Shown here one piece after another: positions 36,301 to 51,300 of a DNA stretch of 64,000 nucleotides. A program made the translations under genes and the position numbers. The stretch comes from Larus michahellis. Its lineage: Eukaryota; Chordata; Aves; Charadriiformes; Laridae. Numbering within the stretch: the stretch's first letter is position 1; each line of letters begins with the position of its first letter. Location of the stretch: assembly GCF_964199755.1 (NCBI RefSeq), contig NC_133930.1, positions 56,573,962 to 56,637,961 of the forward strand. Direction: 5' to 3'. The notes below the pieces were generated by a model. That model worked only from the letters and a program-made list of their open reading frames with translations. It was not told where the DNA came from and did no database searches.

Positions 36301-39300
36301 CTTCTAAATCTAGCACTTCTGTTGTAATTATCACTATGTAGACATGAAATAGGCTTGCAAAAAATCTGAACAGACGTTCTTAACTTGCTGTGAAAGTGAA
36401 ATACCAGTTGAAAGTAAGTTTGTCCTGTTTCTTTTTCAGCTCCCCTGTGCTGTTAACCTAAAAACCTGGTTGTCAAAATGCAGAGAAGTGCAAGGAATAT
36501 TCAGGATGTCAGTAGTCTTTTTGCTGCAGTCTGTGTGTCACAGTATGGGCTGTCACGTTTCACTGTTCCACCACAATAAACACCCAGGAAATGCCTGCTT
36601 GTTTAATACCGTGTCAGCAGGACACTTAGTTGTGGAAGTTTGAACTTCTTTATGTTCTGGTGCATCCTTAGTTTGTTTATGCTTTATTGTTAATCATGTG
36701 GTATGGGGATTTTTGGACGCTAATGTTATGCTCCTTTGGTGCTGGAAACTCCTGGTTTTTAAGTTTAGAAATTTAGGCTAGATACTAATGGAAGCTGTAT
36801 TAAATGGGTGGGGAGTGTGCTCCAGGAGGAGGATCCAAAGGGTATGTAATAGGGAAAAAGTGAGTTTGGCATGTATTTAATTTTTCTAGATAAAACAGGT
36901 ATACTGCAGGGAAAAAAGAGATACTACTCTCATTTTTCAAAAGACAATGACATAGCAAAGAATTTGTATTTTCTGATTTGTAGGGGCTATAAAAAACATT
37001 TTGGCTTTGTACCAACAATGAGGTGGTGCATATAAGGGAGGTACTTCTAATATGTACCTGGGGGGTGTCTATGGTAAAATGACAAGCTGCTTTAATTCTC
37101 TTCAGAGTGCGCAGTGATAAATTTCTGAAGTAGTGCAGACTAATATCTGAATGGATAGAGTATGATTGTGAACCCATACAAAACTGAATACCCTTCATGA
37201 ACCCACAAAATTTTATTGGTTACGTGTGTATTTGGTATATTGAAAACTATACTTAAGCATCTAATAAAAAAAGGAGATGAGTACTGAAAGCCTATGTAAT
37301 TTTAAAGCATACTTTGCATCAGTTCTTGTTCTGTCTGGGGCTAGGAAAGACACATGGAAACAAATAATGCATTGTTGTAAAAGGCATTGGTCATATTTCT
37401 CAGAGCTCTCCTGGTAAACTGTGGGCTTCTGTTGGAAAAACACCTGATCTAGCAGCAGTAGTGAAGAATAAGGACTAGCACAATTCATTGTGTAAGTGGA
37501 TGAATTCTGAGTCATATATCTAACTTGTAGGAAAGTAATTTTTTTTTTTATGTAAGAAGATAGAAAAGTAATAGATATAGTATTTGTCATTTTTGTTTTG
37601 ATGATTTTGTAATTTATTTGTTTGAAGAACGAACTTCAGAAACAGTTCTTTAAGAGCCAGAGGGTGAAATGGGAAAATCTGCTTTTGAGGCTTGTGACCT
37701 CTGAGGAAGTGTGAAGTTACTCTGAGGACCTCCTTCCTACATGTACTTCAGTGTAGGTTAGTCCTGCAACAGTTACTGTTAAAGAGGATTGTTTTTATAT
37801 TTCCATGAGATTTCATAATGTTCGTGATTAGAGGAAAAGTGTTCTCATGATCCTGTTCAAATCCAGAAATATGCTTCTAGGTTAAAGATGTCTTTCTGTC
37901 TCAAGTACTGATGTTTTTCTCTAATTCTTCTTTGATTTTACAGCAGGTGTCTTTCTCCTTTTCTAGAGGATTATTACAGTGCTCTTGCATCTCATAGGAT
38001 TTTATTGGTATGTACTTGCATAGTCAGAGGAAGTGTGACTTTGAAGGGCTTGTACTTGCTGCTTCAGGTTTGATAGATGACTCTGCAAAAATGGTAGATT
38101 CGGAGATTACCAGAATAAGAGTGTCAGGGAGCATTTTCATCTTTTTTGTTATTTTTATACTTTCTTTGCAGACTCTAGCATTTTCAACTTACGTTCTCTG
38201 ATAATTCATGTTTATTTTATTAACTGTTCAGGTTTTTTTGCTAGTGCTTTTCTTCAGTAGCTGGTCTTTTTCCCTGTTTCCTGGCTAGAGTTAGAATTTT
38301 CAAGTGAGGGAAGTTGTTACAGTTCTTGGCTGAAGAAGGTTAGACTTTCACATACTTGGGAATATTCTCCTTGAATTGTAGTGAGTGTTCTAATATAATT
38401 TCCACAGAACTTTGGGGAGAATGACACCTATTTTTTAAAATATAATAAAGGAAGAGTTAAGATGGCATGATTTATGAATACAACTAATTTTATTCATATT
38501 AGAATATGTTTTTACATGTTTGCCATTTTTCAAATGCTCTATGACCATAACTTTACAACTATTGTATTTGTAATGTTCCTATCCAGTGGAGCTGTCAGCA
38601 AGAAAAATTGACCTTTGTACTTAATAACTTGTCGATGTTATGTGCTGTATTTCTCAACAATCCAAACTTTCTTGGACCACCATTCCCAAGGTGGCTGGTA
38701 AACTGAGAAGTTAAACATACAGGTTGTACGTACTTAGGGATAGCTCTCTACATAATTGCGTCTTATATTTAAAGTTTATTTTGCAGGTATGATAGATAAG
38801 CAAAGATATCTGTCCTTGATATGGGTAACTACAGGCTGGAAGGTGTTTCCTTTGGAACTTACAGAGAGAGGGGAGTATATGCTAAGTAAAGAATAGTATG
38901 AGCAGATGATCATGCTACTGTCTACAGTCTCATTGCTGCCCTTGTGCATACAAGGGCATGTTTGCTGGCAAATCTTTTGAAAGTGTTTTCATTGTATTTC
39001 TGAAACACAGGAAAATACTTTCCTGAAGGGAAATCTATAGGGCTATGTAAACTTGCAGGGCTGAAGGATATGGCTGCCAATGTCTTCTTCCACCAAGGTT
39101 TGTATCTTTGGCCCCTGTTGCTGACAGGATGCTTGAATGGAGTGGAGTCACTGAAACAAATCACTTTTTATTTTACAGGGTATGGCGAAGTGCAGCATGT
39201 CTTATCTAAGGCCCTGTAAAGACCAGACAGGAGGCCTCAGCAGCTCTCCTCTGTATGCTGCCCTGCAGGGAGCATCAAATGAACGTGAAATGAAGAGGAA

Positions 39301-42300
39301 AGGGCTTGTGGCTGCTATAAGTACTCCGAGTCAGAGTGTGGTGTAAAGGCTGACTGACTCTAGTTCTCCCTGTCTCTGTCATTCCATGTGTTTTTGTACC
39401 AGAGGCATGTTAAGCTTAGGGAGAGGAACAGAACTGGGGCTGCAATTCTTATCTCCGTCCCCCCACCTTGAATGTCTGAGCTTCACACCTGGTATTTCTA
39501 ACTTGTTTTTTATTTGATTATTTAAATTAAGGCCATTAATGCATATCTAAATAAAACTTGTTTTACCCCTCCAACTAGTTTGTCAGTATGCTGTATTGGG
39601 AAAGGTTTTTTAAGTGTCTTTTTATAATTACTTAAAACGTCTTGTCTTTTATTCATACTCAAACGACTCTATTGCTATTACACTCATTGGGAGAATATCC
39701 TTGTAAAAATTGGCTGCTTAAAGATAGTGGTGGGTTGTTTATGCCAATTAACATGACCATGCAAGAGTTACCACTCAGTGAATGTAAGCTAGCTTCTCAA
39801 AACAAGCCCTTGTGCGTTCATAGGGAGCACTCGGAGCTGTCAGTAGCCACATCTTTCTGCCCTTTTTTTTTTTTTCTTTTTTGAAAGATGCAGGTAGCTG
39901 AGTTTGCCCCCAGCCCTTTGAAGTCTATGTGTTCATAAGTCAGTACAAAGCTGCAGGTATTCAGCTCTTTTAGTTGCTATTTAGCATGAGAAAACTGGCC
40001 CTAGTGTCTCCTCTTTTAAACAGGGCTCAGATCAATTTTAAAATGCAGAGTGGAGCTGTGTAGAGGCCAACTTTAAAATCAGAAATTAATTTTTTTGATC
40101 TCTGGGCAATGTATAACAGCAGCTACTAGGCTGATAAACTTCACCTAGGTGCAGATGAGCTCAGTTTTGGAGAGGAAATTAGAAAAGCAGTGGTAATTGC
40201 TCAGGAAGAAAATATCAGAGCTAAATTTGGATCTGTACCTTGCCAAATCCAGACTATTTATCTTCCAGGCCGTGCTGCTTCTTTCTTTGTATACAAACTT
40301 CAGTACATGCAAATAGTAAATACAGAAGTTTCTGAATGCTTTATACTATCTGTGAGTCTGTTTTTAAATATTGGAATTATTTTAAGTGCCTTGTTTAGTT
40401 GAGTACAATTTTTTTTTTTCCAGTCACTCACTAACCTTGTAAACCTGACTGGATTCACAAGACTGTGCCTCTCCTATGGTTCTTCTCAGTTACTGTATCT
40501 GTTATGCCCTTGGGACCAGAAGTAGGGCAGTAATCTGTTCAGGCAACTGTCGAGGTGGTCTCCTGACTAAATACGAGCGTCCTGTTTAGGAAGACAATGT
40601 AGGAGATTACTATAGGTTTGTGCCAGCAAAATCTGCTTTTACTATTTGTAGAAAGAAATAGCTAGAAACAAATGTGTTCTTATCAGCAAAGCTACTATAA
40701 AGCATTTACTTATGAGCTGAGTAGTTTCTTATCCTTTGGACATTTCAATAGTAGGCACAATATATGCCATTAATCTGTTGCTGATTATGGAGTTTGGTTA
40801 AGGGTAGTAAAACCTGTTGCACTGGTCAGCTTCACTAGCTGGCTTATTGTCTGATACAACTGCATCAACATCACCTGACTTAAGTAGTGTCTGTATGGCA
40901 GCATAATCTGTGGTAAATGTGTTTTCAAGGGCAGCGGGAGGGAAAACTCAGAAATGTTATGTTCTAAACAGAAGTGTTTAGATTAGCATGTCCTTCCTCA
41001 GGGAGGAGGAGGAGAGCAAAACACTTTGGACTGAAAGCCTTGGTCCTTGTCTAAACAATGATTTTTCCCAAAGTCTTAGTATATTACAGAAGTACCCATT
41101 AGTATATTACAGAAAAGTTGGAGATAGGTAGAGAATTATAAAGTAGATTAAAAAAACCCTCTGCTTGGAGTTTCTTCTCAAAAAGTTAAACTGTAGGTAA
41201 GTTGGCAGTTAGTCTTGGAGTCCCTCTCTTTGTAGTCCTTTTATTAATTCGGTAAGAATCTGATGATTTTGAGTACAAGTCAATAGAAAAATAGAAAGTT
41301 TAATATTTGTACTTGGCTGTCTGGTTGGAAGTCAGTTTTTTTGAAATGGCTGTCAGATGAGTGGCATAGGTGAATGACTTGGATTCACTAAAAAGATGAA
41401 GCCCTGAAGTTCAAAGAACCTGGAACTTACACGAAGTCTAGCGATGCCACTCCGCTATGTTTGTGCAGGCCACCTGTTCCCAAGGGGAGTGAATTTCCAC
41501 CAGAGCAGGTGCAGGAAAGAGGTGGTAGGAAGGTATGGAACACTGAGATTCCCACAAGAAAGGAAACTAAAAGGCCTTGGCTAGCTTAGCTCATAGGCTG
41601 GGAGAAAGATTTGATAATGCTGTAAAAATATTTTACAGTGATAAACACCATGGGAGGTGGGAAGGCTATTCATGCTGGAATTGTAACATGTTCAGTGTGA
41701 GAACAAATGGGTATTAATAGGCCATGAATTAATTTGGGCTGGAAATTAGGAATGGGTTTCTAACATGAGAATAAACTTTGTAGCAGCCTTATGGTAGAAG
41801 AAGTAACAAACGACCTTACTTGTCTTCAGCTTAAGGTGCATCAGATTCCTGATGAAGATTGTGATGTGGAAGGCGGATACATGGCTTGATGTCTCAAGGG
41901 ATCCTTTTCAGTTTTATATTCAGTTTCTCTATAGATCTCAAGAAGTTCAGAAATTTATCTTGCCTGTGCAGTTATACTGGAAGTAGTATACTGTTCTGGT
42001 TTTTTATTAGGAGTTATGGGCTGTTTCTTTGAATCAACTAACTTTTTTCCTCTTCTGTTTTAGAATAGTATGTGAGGTAGGAGAAATGGAAACTGGTGTG
42101 TGAGAGGGAAGGGAGGGATTTTGATCCATGTACTGAACTATGGGAACTACTTACCTTGATGGAACCCAATGTGTCCTGCTTACTTAGCTGGTTAAAATAA
42201 CTGTAGGGAACAACTGTGCAACTTATCACAAGCGGTTTCATATAACTCATTTTTTGGATGCCCAGCTAGTATGCAGTTAGGGACTGGTATTTCTTTGGAA

Positions 42301-45300
42301 GACCTCAATTTTTCAGTTAGGAGTTGATCAGATCTGTCTCTTAATCAAGCAGTCTGCATGGCATCTATTCTTGAGGACATTGTGTTCAGTACAGTCCCTA
42401 AATAGTAGGGAGAGTTTCGCATCTAAACTTATAGGGGGCAGAACGTCTTGTAAGTTGGTCACTGTCGTGTGTAAGTGTGCTGTTTCTAAATCTTTAAGGT
42501 GTTTGCAGATGAATTAATGCTCATTCTTGAAGGTGTTGGCATAAAGTATAGGTTCCGTTTATTCTGCTGCAAAATTTATTAGGGCAGAAGAAGAATGAGA
42601 TTCTCTGAGGACTGAAACACATTTTGAACTCCGGTCGGGTGAAATAAAGCTAGGTAGCCTGGAGGTTTGGTTTATGGGTCTGTGTGTTTTTGAGAAATAT
42701 GTCATAATGTTATGGGTGCAGAGGTTGACTGTATATCTTAAACCTGCTTTCTAAGTTTGACAGATCAATGTACTGGGGTGTCCTTTCCGAAAATTAATTT
42801 TCACTTAATAACCTTGAACTGATGGTGATGCTGAAGTATAGATTTTCAGTGACCTAATTTGCTAGAGGCAAAGTTTAGGATGTTGCTTTTCTCAGCAGCT
42901 CACTGTTCCAGTAGCTGGAAGATGCAGTTGCCTTTCTAAAGAGCAGTGAGAGGGCTTCTCTTACCTTTTTCGTTCCCCCTCTCCCCCCACCCCCCCCTTG
43001 AAAAAGGAGCATTTGCATTTTAAATCAAAATGAGGGTGGTTAAGGCTACTGTGTCTGATTGACATACACGGTGTTTAGGAAGCGCTTTTAGGTATTCTTT
43101 TCTGTTGGCAGAATTAAGGGCGCACGTTATCTTCTCGTTAGTGGGTGCTAAGTCTTCAGTCACACCAGGTAGAACTACAAGAGGAAATTTTATGCCACTG
43201 GCATGTTACTGCTAAATTGGAGGTATCTGACATCCGTTCCTTTTTTTATTCTGAGAGTTACTGTTGTATCCCCTAGAAATTGTTTCTGGCCTCTTACCCT
43301 AGGCTGTGATGAAAGCCAAAAGAGCAGGCAGGCACTGTTTACAAAAACTTTTAGCCTGAGTGTTTCTTGAACCAGGAGAATGCTGATGTCTGCAGCTGAC
43401 TGTGTTCTCATGCAGATTCAAGCTACAGTAGTTAAGAGTTGGCCTTAGTAGAAGTCCTTTTAGCTTTCTCCTTTAAATAGGAATGATCACTTAAGTGGAT
43501 TCATTTGAGATATGACAGATTCCCTTATGTAATTAATATTCTGTATAAAACAGTTAAATAATGTTCTGAAATGTGTTTTCTGGAAGTTACTTGACTATTT
43601 TTTTGTATTTTCAGTTTTATAGGAACAACTTGAACTACATTACAGAATTTTTAATTAGTAACTTGGAGCTCATGATGTGTTAAGTTACTGTCAATCATGA
43701 TAACACATAAGATATTTTTGTATGGTAATACAATGTTCACAGTAGAGTGAATGTCCATTTAAATGAGAGGCCTATATTAATGACCTTAGCCTTTGCAAAC
43801 AGTGTGTCTATGGATATAGTTAGTGAAATACTGTAAATTAGCTGAGGTATGTGAAGCTTAAATTTCTTTTAGATTTTTGTAAACTGTCAGCTGGAAAAAT
43901 GTGCCTGAGAACATTTGTGTTTGAATTTAGTATATTACCTGTTCTTAAACTGATGGACATATATGGCAAGTACAGAGAAAAAAGATGACAGTACTGAAAA
44001 CTGTAACGGCCTTCTCTTTTCAGCACTTCCAGTTGTTTCAACTTTCTTTAAGCAGCTAGTCATGGCCACTGTATCGTCAGGCTTTAGCCAAAGATTGCAT
44101 CTGTTCTTTGAGGAGCAAATGTGTAGCTTGTTCCTATGTTCGGTACCTCTGTGGTTCGTGACACCTGCTTCTGTAGGACCTCTAGGGATGCCTGGGACCA
44201 AGCTTGCACAGCTGGAGTCACCATGCTCCAAACAAAGGCTGTGGGCACCATCAACTCGGCATTCTGCTCCTCCCGACTGCTCGCAGCCCTGCTCCTGTCA
44301 GAAAGGGAAGCAGAGATAACTGCTTTCACAGAACATGGTAATGTTATTTGCATTAAGAAGAACTACTTCATCAAGGCAATAAACACCAAACTCCTTCATG
44401 TGGATCCAATTATTGCATCGTAATTAATGTATGTGTTCAGTCTGTCATGACCTAAACTACAACATTAATAAAAATTATGTTAGGAATGGGATCTGAAGGG
44501 GGTTTTTGGACTGTGAAAGGGAATTCTACAGCTGAAGTGTGATCTCCTGAATGTCCATGAGGCTGATACTGCCTGTGGCTGCTGAGTTACTTTTCACAGG
44601 TGTAATATTGTGGAACCTGAGGGTTCATGCTCAGTCAGGGTAGGAGTCTAGCAGGCAGTGCATGCAGTACTTCTACTGGACCTTGTGTATTAATAGTGTA
44701 TATAGGATAACAGTAACTTATAGGTAAGTTAACTCCTACTATATATAGGCCAGCAGAAGCTGTGTGTAGTAGAACCTGAATTCTGTCTCACTAAAGGAAA
44801 CTGTAAACCTCATGATGCTGTAATGGGACTTAGCTTTGCATCTTAGGCACGGACATTTTTAAGGAACAGATATTTGAAGGATCCATGAGGACATTGCATA
44901 TTTAGCATTGTTACTGTGGAAATGAATAATGATACCTCTCTGATACCTCAACTGCCTAGACTCTTAGAATGAGTGTTAGCAGTATAACTACAGGTATCAC
45001 TTTGATTAGTGCTGGCTGCAACTCCGGTGGAGCACTGATTACAATCGCGGACCAACAGAGATTTGCATTGTCCCATACATGGTCATATCAAAGAACTGGA
45101 AAGTCAAGGGGTGTTGCATGAGTTCATTCACCCTTCAACAATCATGTCTAACTTGTGTGAAAACACAGTGGGGATCAGAGATTAACTGTATACTATTGAA
45201 GTTTGAATATGAGGTGACACCACCTTCCAGTGCGGCAGTACCAGATGTGTTAGAACTACAGTGTAATCTTCAAGCCAAGGAGAGCTGCTCCAGACCTGGT

Positions 45301-48300
45301 CCGATGCACAGCAGAATGACAGATCTCAGTGCACAGGGGGCTTTCTTGAGGTAGGGAAATGTCAGGGCAGCGGAGAGACCTGCCAGCATCTGGCAGCTCT
45401 TTCAGGAGATGCTGATGAGGCCTGGCCATCGCCAGAGCAACCGTGGCCACCCCCTGCCTATAAAGGCAGCCTGGGGAGTGCGAGTTACCAGGAGCGTGGC
45501 CAACAGAGTGAGCAAACAGAGCATGGGGTGTCAGTTTGCACAGCAGTTTGCGTGGCAGGGCACGCAGGGAGGGTGTCATTACCCTGCCAGCTCAAGATGT
45601 GAGTTCAGTTGATGGTCATCACCCTCACAGAAGGACCTGAGCTATGGTATTCAGCTGACAGAATGCAATGTCCTCTGCGCTTGCCAGAATGGATGTGGCC
45701 GTGCAGACAGAGTTTCCACAAAACCGTGCAGCCATCCAGCTCTCAGGCTGCAGGGTCTGCCAGAGCCTTTCACTAGTAACGTGGGCAGTAGTGAGAACAG
45801 CTGTGTGATGTGTGGCCAGGTGGATGATCTGCTCAGCTTGGTGTCACAGCTACAAGAGGAAGTAGAAAGGTTAAGGACCATCAGGGAGTCTGAGAAAGAA
45901 ATAGGCTAGTGGAGCCATGCCCTGCCCTCCTTGAGACAGAAATAGGAACAGCCATCAGAAAAAAACCAAGATCAAGTGAATCCTGTATCCTTCCCCCCAC
46001 CAGGCAGAAGGCAGTAGCTTGAAGGAAGGAGTGAATAGAGGCAAGTCTACGCTCAGGGATGCAGGCAAACCCTCTCCTTGCCTACCTTGCCTCACCAAGT
46101 GCCTCTGTACAACAGGTATGAGGCTCTGGATATGGATGGTCAATCATGGAGTCACTGGATGATGTGTATGCCCCTCTACTCTGCTCTGATAACGCCCCAC
46201 CTGGAGTACTACGTCCAGCTGTAGGCCCCTCAGCACAGGAAAGACATGGACCTGTTGGAGTGGGTCCAGAGGAGGGTCACAAAAAGGATCAGAGGGCTGG
46301 AGCACCTCTCCTGTGAGGACAGGCTGAGAGAGTTGGGGTTGTTCAGCCTGGAAAAGAAGAGAAGGCTCCAGGGAGATCCTTTTGTGGCCTCTCAATACTT
46401 AAAGGGCGTTTATAAGAAAGATGGGCACAGACTTTTTAGCAGGGCCTGTTGTGAGAGGACAAGGGGTAATGGCTTTAAACTAGAAGAGGATAGATTCAGA
46501 CTAGATATAAGGAAGAACTTTTTACGCTGAGTGTGGTGAAACACTGTCCCAGGTTGCCCAGAGAGGTGGTGGCTGCCCCATCCCTGGAAACGTTCAAGGT
46601 CAGGTTGGATGGGTCTCTGAGCAACCTGATCTAGTTGAAGATGTCCCTGCGCATTGCAGGGGAGGTTGGACTAGGTGACCTTTAAAGGTCCCTTCCAACC
46701 CAAACTATTCTATGATTCTTTGTTGAATGAGACAGGAGACATGGTGACAGAGGATGGAGAGAAGGCAGAGTTACTAAATGCCTTTTTTGCTTCGGTCTTT
46801 ACTGCTCAGGCCAGGTCTCAGGAGTCCCAGACTTTTGAGGTAACAGGAAAAGTCTGGACGAATGAAGACTTCCCCTTGGTTGATGAGGATCAAGTTAGAG
46901 ATCATTTAAGTAAACTGGATATCCACAAGTCCATGGGTCCTGGTGGGATGCACCCAAGAGTGCTGAGAGAGTAGGCAGAAATCATTGCTGGGCTGCTATC
47001 CATCATCTTTGAAAGGTCCTGGAGAACAGGCGAGGTGCCTGAGAACTGGAGGAAAGCCAATGTCACTCCAGTCTTCAAAAAGAGCAAGAAGGAAGACCCA
47101 GGAAACTACAGGCTGGTCAGCCTCACCTCCATCCCTGGAAAGATGATGGAACAGCTCGTTCTGGGCGTTGTCGCAAGGCATGTGGAGGAAAAGAAAGCTA
47201 TCAGAAGTAGTCAACACAGATTCACCAAGGGGAAATTATGTCTGACTAATCTGATAGCCTTCTATGATGGCATGACTGGATGGATAGATGAGGGGAGGGT
47301 GGCAGTTGTTGTCTACCTTGACTTCAGCAAGGCTTTTCACACTGTCTCCCACAGCATCCTCATAGGGAAGCTTAGGAGGTGTGGGTTAGATGAATGGACA
47401 GTGGGATGGATAGATAACTGGTTGAAAGATAGAGCTCAGAGGGTCATGATTAGGGGCACAGAGTCTAGTTGGAGGTCAGTGAAAAGTGGTGTTCCCCAGG
47501 GGTCAGTACTGGGTCCAGTCCTCTTCAATATATTCATCAATGACCTGGATGAAGGGATAGAGTGCACCCTCAGCAAGTGAAAAGATGCAGCTCCATTGTG
47601 AGTGTTGAAGTTTGGTTCATCCCTTTTGGACCAAGCATCAAAACTGAAAGGATTAGTCCAGTAAAGAGATTGATAAAGAAACACAGAAATAAAATCCGAG
47701 AGGAAGAGGGAGGAAAAGTGAGGAGAACAATGAAGGAAAAGGAAATAGGTAACACAGAGGTCTAGGACATCATTTACAGAAGAATAAAGTTAAGCCAGGA
47801 CACATTACTGGCATGTGAAGTGGATGGCAGATTTTAATTATGCTGAGAATCACAAATCGTAGAATCACAGAATCACAAAGCTTAACTTTTGAATAAATAT
47901 TTACCATTTAGCAGCTAAAAATACTGTTTCAGTGTATTTACTACTCAAGCAACCCTAATAGTGAGCTACAGTTTTAAAAATTAACAAAAAATGGTAATAC
48001 TACAGCTACCTGTGGCACAAGTAGTTGCCAGCCAGATGAAGCTGTCAAGATAAAGACATTTTCACGTGCTTAGCTGGTTAAATAGCTAAGTATGTGCATC
48101 TCAATGGCAGCATTCCATGAAAAAAAGCTTATAAATACTCAGGGGAAAAAAAACCAAACAACTTTAGAAGATGGAGTTAGTTTGTAGTAATAAGATCGTA
48201 GCAGTTCGGTTGTCTTTGTTTTATGTATATTGGGAGTATCTGTCAGAAAGCAGGAAGAATCAATGTTTGTATACAGGCAGTTTGCCTTAAAACATGATTT

Positions 48301-51300
48301 CAAATGTATCAGTAAAGAAATGCTTCTACAGCAACATCCTTTATCTTCTCAGGATAGCATTATGCAGTTTTTCTGGAGAATATGGGCATTCTGATACATG
48401 ACAACTAACACAGTGTCATTTGAGGTATTATTGCATGTGGTGCTCTGAAAGTGTGGACTATATGTCAGTGGTCTGCATATGCAAGTAAATAAGGCAAAAT
48501 GCTTTCATGTATCGTCTTAAAATTGCTATGCAAAGCTCCAGAAATTACAGGGGAAGGGAAAGAGTTGAAAAACGAACAACTGGACAGTTTGCACAAGTCT
48601 TTGCATGGGCTTCAGGTCATTCCAGTGAGTTAAGTCGAATGTCATGGTGAGCTTACCAAAAACACAGGCATTCCCTGAAGAGTCATTATGATGAAGAAAG
48701 CCATCAGCTTTCTGTCATCAGCATGTGTACCCCCTGCATTCACAGAAAGAACTGGGAGGGGAAATGGGTCAGTAGATAAAAGCGTTTTTTGCCTAAATTT
48801 CTCAATTTTTCACTGTGTTGTAAACTCATACCTAAAGACTTCTCATGGAGAAATTGCTTACCTCATTTGATTAAGCACAAGAGGTTATTTGGGAAGAGAT
48901 TATTTGTGTGAGTGGTTACAATGACGTCTTTGGAAGACTGATGAACGTGACATGATCAAGATATGGCTGAAAACTACTTTTTAGTATTTAAAACTTAGAA
49001 CAAAGTATACTTAAATGGTTTGTATTGTGAAACTTTTTTTTTTTCACTAAGACTGTTTCTGTGCTTTAGGTGAAGGCACTGAAAGAGAAGATTGAATCAG
49101 AAAGGGGGAAAGATGCTTTTCCAGTAGCTGGCCAAAAGCTAATTTATGCAGGTAATGGATATTCTGAAGATACTGTATCAGAATCTACCTTATTTTTTAT
49201 ATTCTTCTTTGACTTTGATGTGAATGTTAAGTCTTCTAAAGATTCTAAGTACTGAAATGCAAAAAAGGTCAAAAAACCCAACAAAACGAAACACAAAACC
49301 AAACCAAAAACAAACCTCGTTGTTTAAGGGAATTCTTAATTTTGAATCAGAATTCTTCAGGTTTTAATACATACGTGTCTGTTGTTATCTTTGCTCTTAT
49401 AGCATGATATGCGAACAGCTTTAGTCCTGGCTAGGGTATGCTAGATGAAGTAGAAATAGCTTTTGTCAAAAGAAATCAGGATTTAAGCAGGTCACAGCTC
49501 ATGTTCTGCATTAACTCTTGTCTTTTGTTCAGTTTATGCTGTGTATAGCTGAAGTGTTCCTGTATATACCTCAGAGAACTAAAAATCAGATTATTTATTT
49601 TCATTTAAAAAAAGAAACCACCATCAAATCCTTGCTATACAAAGGTACTTTCAATACTTTTAAGCTCTGCCATTAGGAACGTGTATTATGTGCTAGCAAA
49701 ATGCAAGTGAATGTTAGATAAAGACATGAAGTTAATCCATTCTGTCCCTCATAGAAAGATCCAGTTTTTCATTCTCTCTTCATGTCAGAACTTAAAAAAT
49801 TCTATTCCGATATACCCTTCTAGTGCTTTTTCCTCTCAAACTGTGCTTGAAAGAAACTTTGGTGGTCTCTTTACTTCTTCAGTGTGCTGCTTTGTAAACA
49901 GTATTGGTTTTCCACTTCTCATAAGCTAAAGCCACTGATCACAATAGAAATATGCTAATGGCAGAGAAGTCATGAGTCTCTCCATGTTTGTACGGACTCT
50001 TGGGACTATGTTTCTTAGCAGGTTTTATGTCCCTTGTACTGCAGTGAAGGGAAAGCACATCAAGAACCTGAAGGTAAAAGTCGCCTGTATAATCAAGAAA
50101 TATGAACAAGGCAGAAGGGCTTGAGCAATATGTGTAATTGTATGACAGTCTTAATACTATGTTTCTCTGATTAAAAAAATCAAGGGTTGTGTAAGATCAT
50201 ATGTGATGAGTATTTTCAGAAGCCAGAATTTATCTGCAGCATTGTACGATCCTCACGAGCAGTAGGAAATGTAGGAAATACAATTTAGAATAGAAGACCA
50301 TCCAAAGATTGTTATGTTTTTTTTTCTTGGACAAGAGATACAAGAAGAGTGTATTGATGACATTTTTACTTTGCTTAAAATGACCTTTAGAATTTGTTGG
50401 ATAGTTTGATAAAGCAGTATTGGTATCCCAACTGAACCTGATTAAAAGTATACCATTTGCTATTAAAAATGCTTGCAAATTTTGTTAAAAAAGATAATGC
50501 TCATCAGTGCTGAGGTAGATCTGTTTTAGGGTGAAGTCTAGAAACCCTGAGAGTGGTACATCCTCAGTAGATAGGATGTCTGCATATATACATTGTGCAA
50601 ACTCCTTCCCCAAAGTGCCTGTAAACCAGAAACTTGCAAGTAAACCTGTGTAGGTTCTGAGTCAGATGTTGCACCATCTGCTACAGGTATTACTGCTATT
50701 ACAGCACATATAATATGTTCATGAGTATTTGTCCTGCAAGACTGGTGGAACCAGTGGAGAGTAGGACAGTGGCACCTCGTTTGTGTTCCAGGTGTCATAA
50801 TGTGTATGCACTGCTTGATTTCCTTGCAGCCATCAGGAAGAGGATGTGTCCTGCTAGTTACAGCTAAGTGACGTATTCCACTGGCATCGAGAACGGTTGT
50901 GAAAATGTGCATTTTCCTCTTGAAATAGGGAAGCGGTCCTTGGCACGTCTTCAGAAAATCAATCAATTAAAATAGTTAAATATTTTCTGAAAATTCTGTA
51001 GTAGAAGTAGGTACTATAAAACTCACTGAAATACAGACTTAATTTTCTGATTTGTGGTACTGCCCCTAAATGAGCTTATCCTTAAAAAAAAAGTTTATAT
51101 GGTTTAATGTGTTTCTTAGTTCTTGTAAATTTAGTAAGGCAAATCTACTTTGCCACTGTACCATCTCTGCTTATGAGATGTCAGAAGTGGTAGCGTAACA
51201 AACAAATGTTTCTGGTTTTGCCTGATGATTTTTTTTTCATCCTTCTATCAAGGTAGCAGGATATGCAATTGTTCTAGCTTTTTCTAATGCTTTGGCCTTC

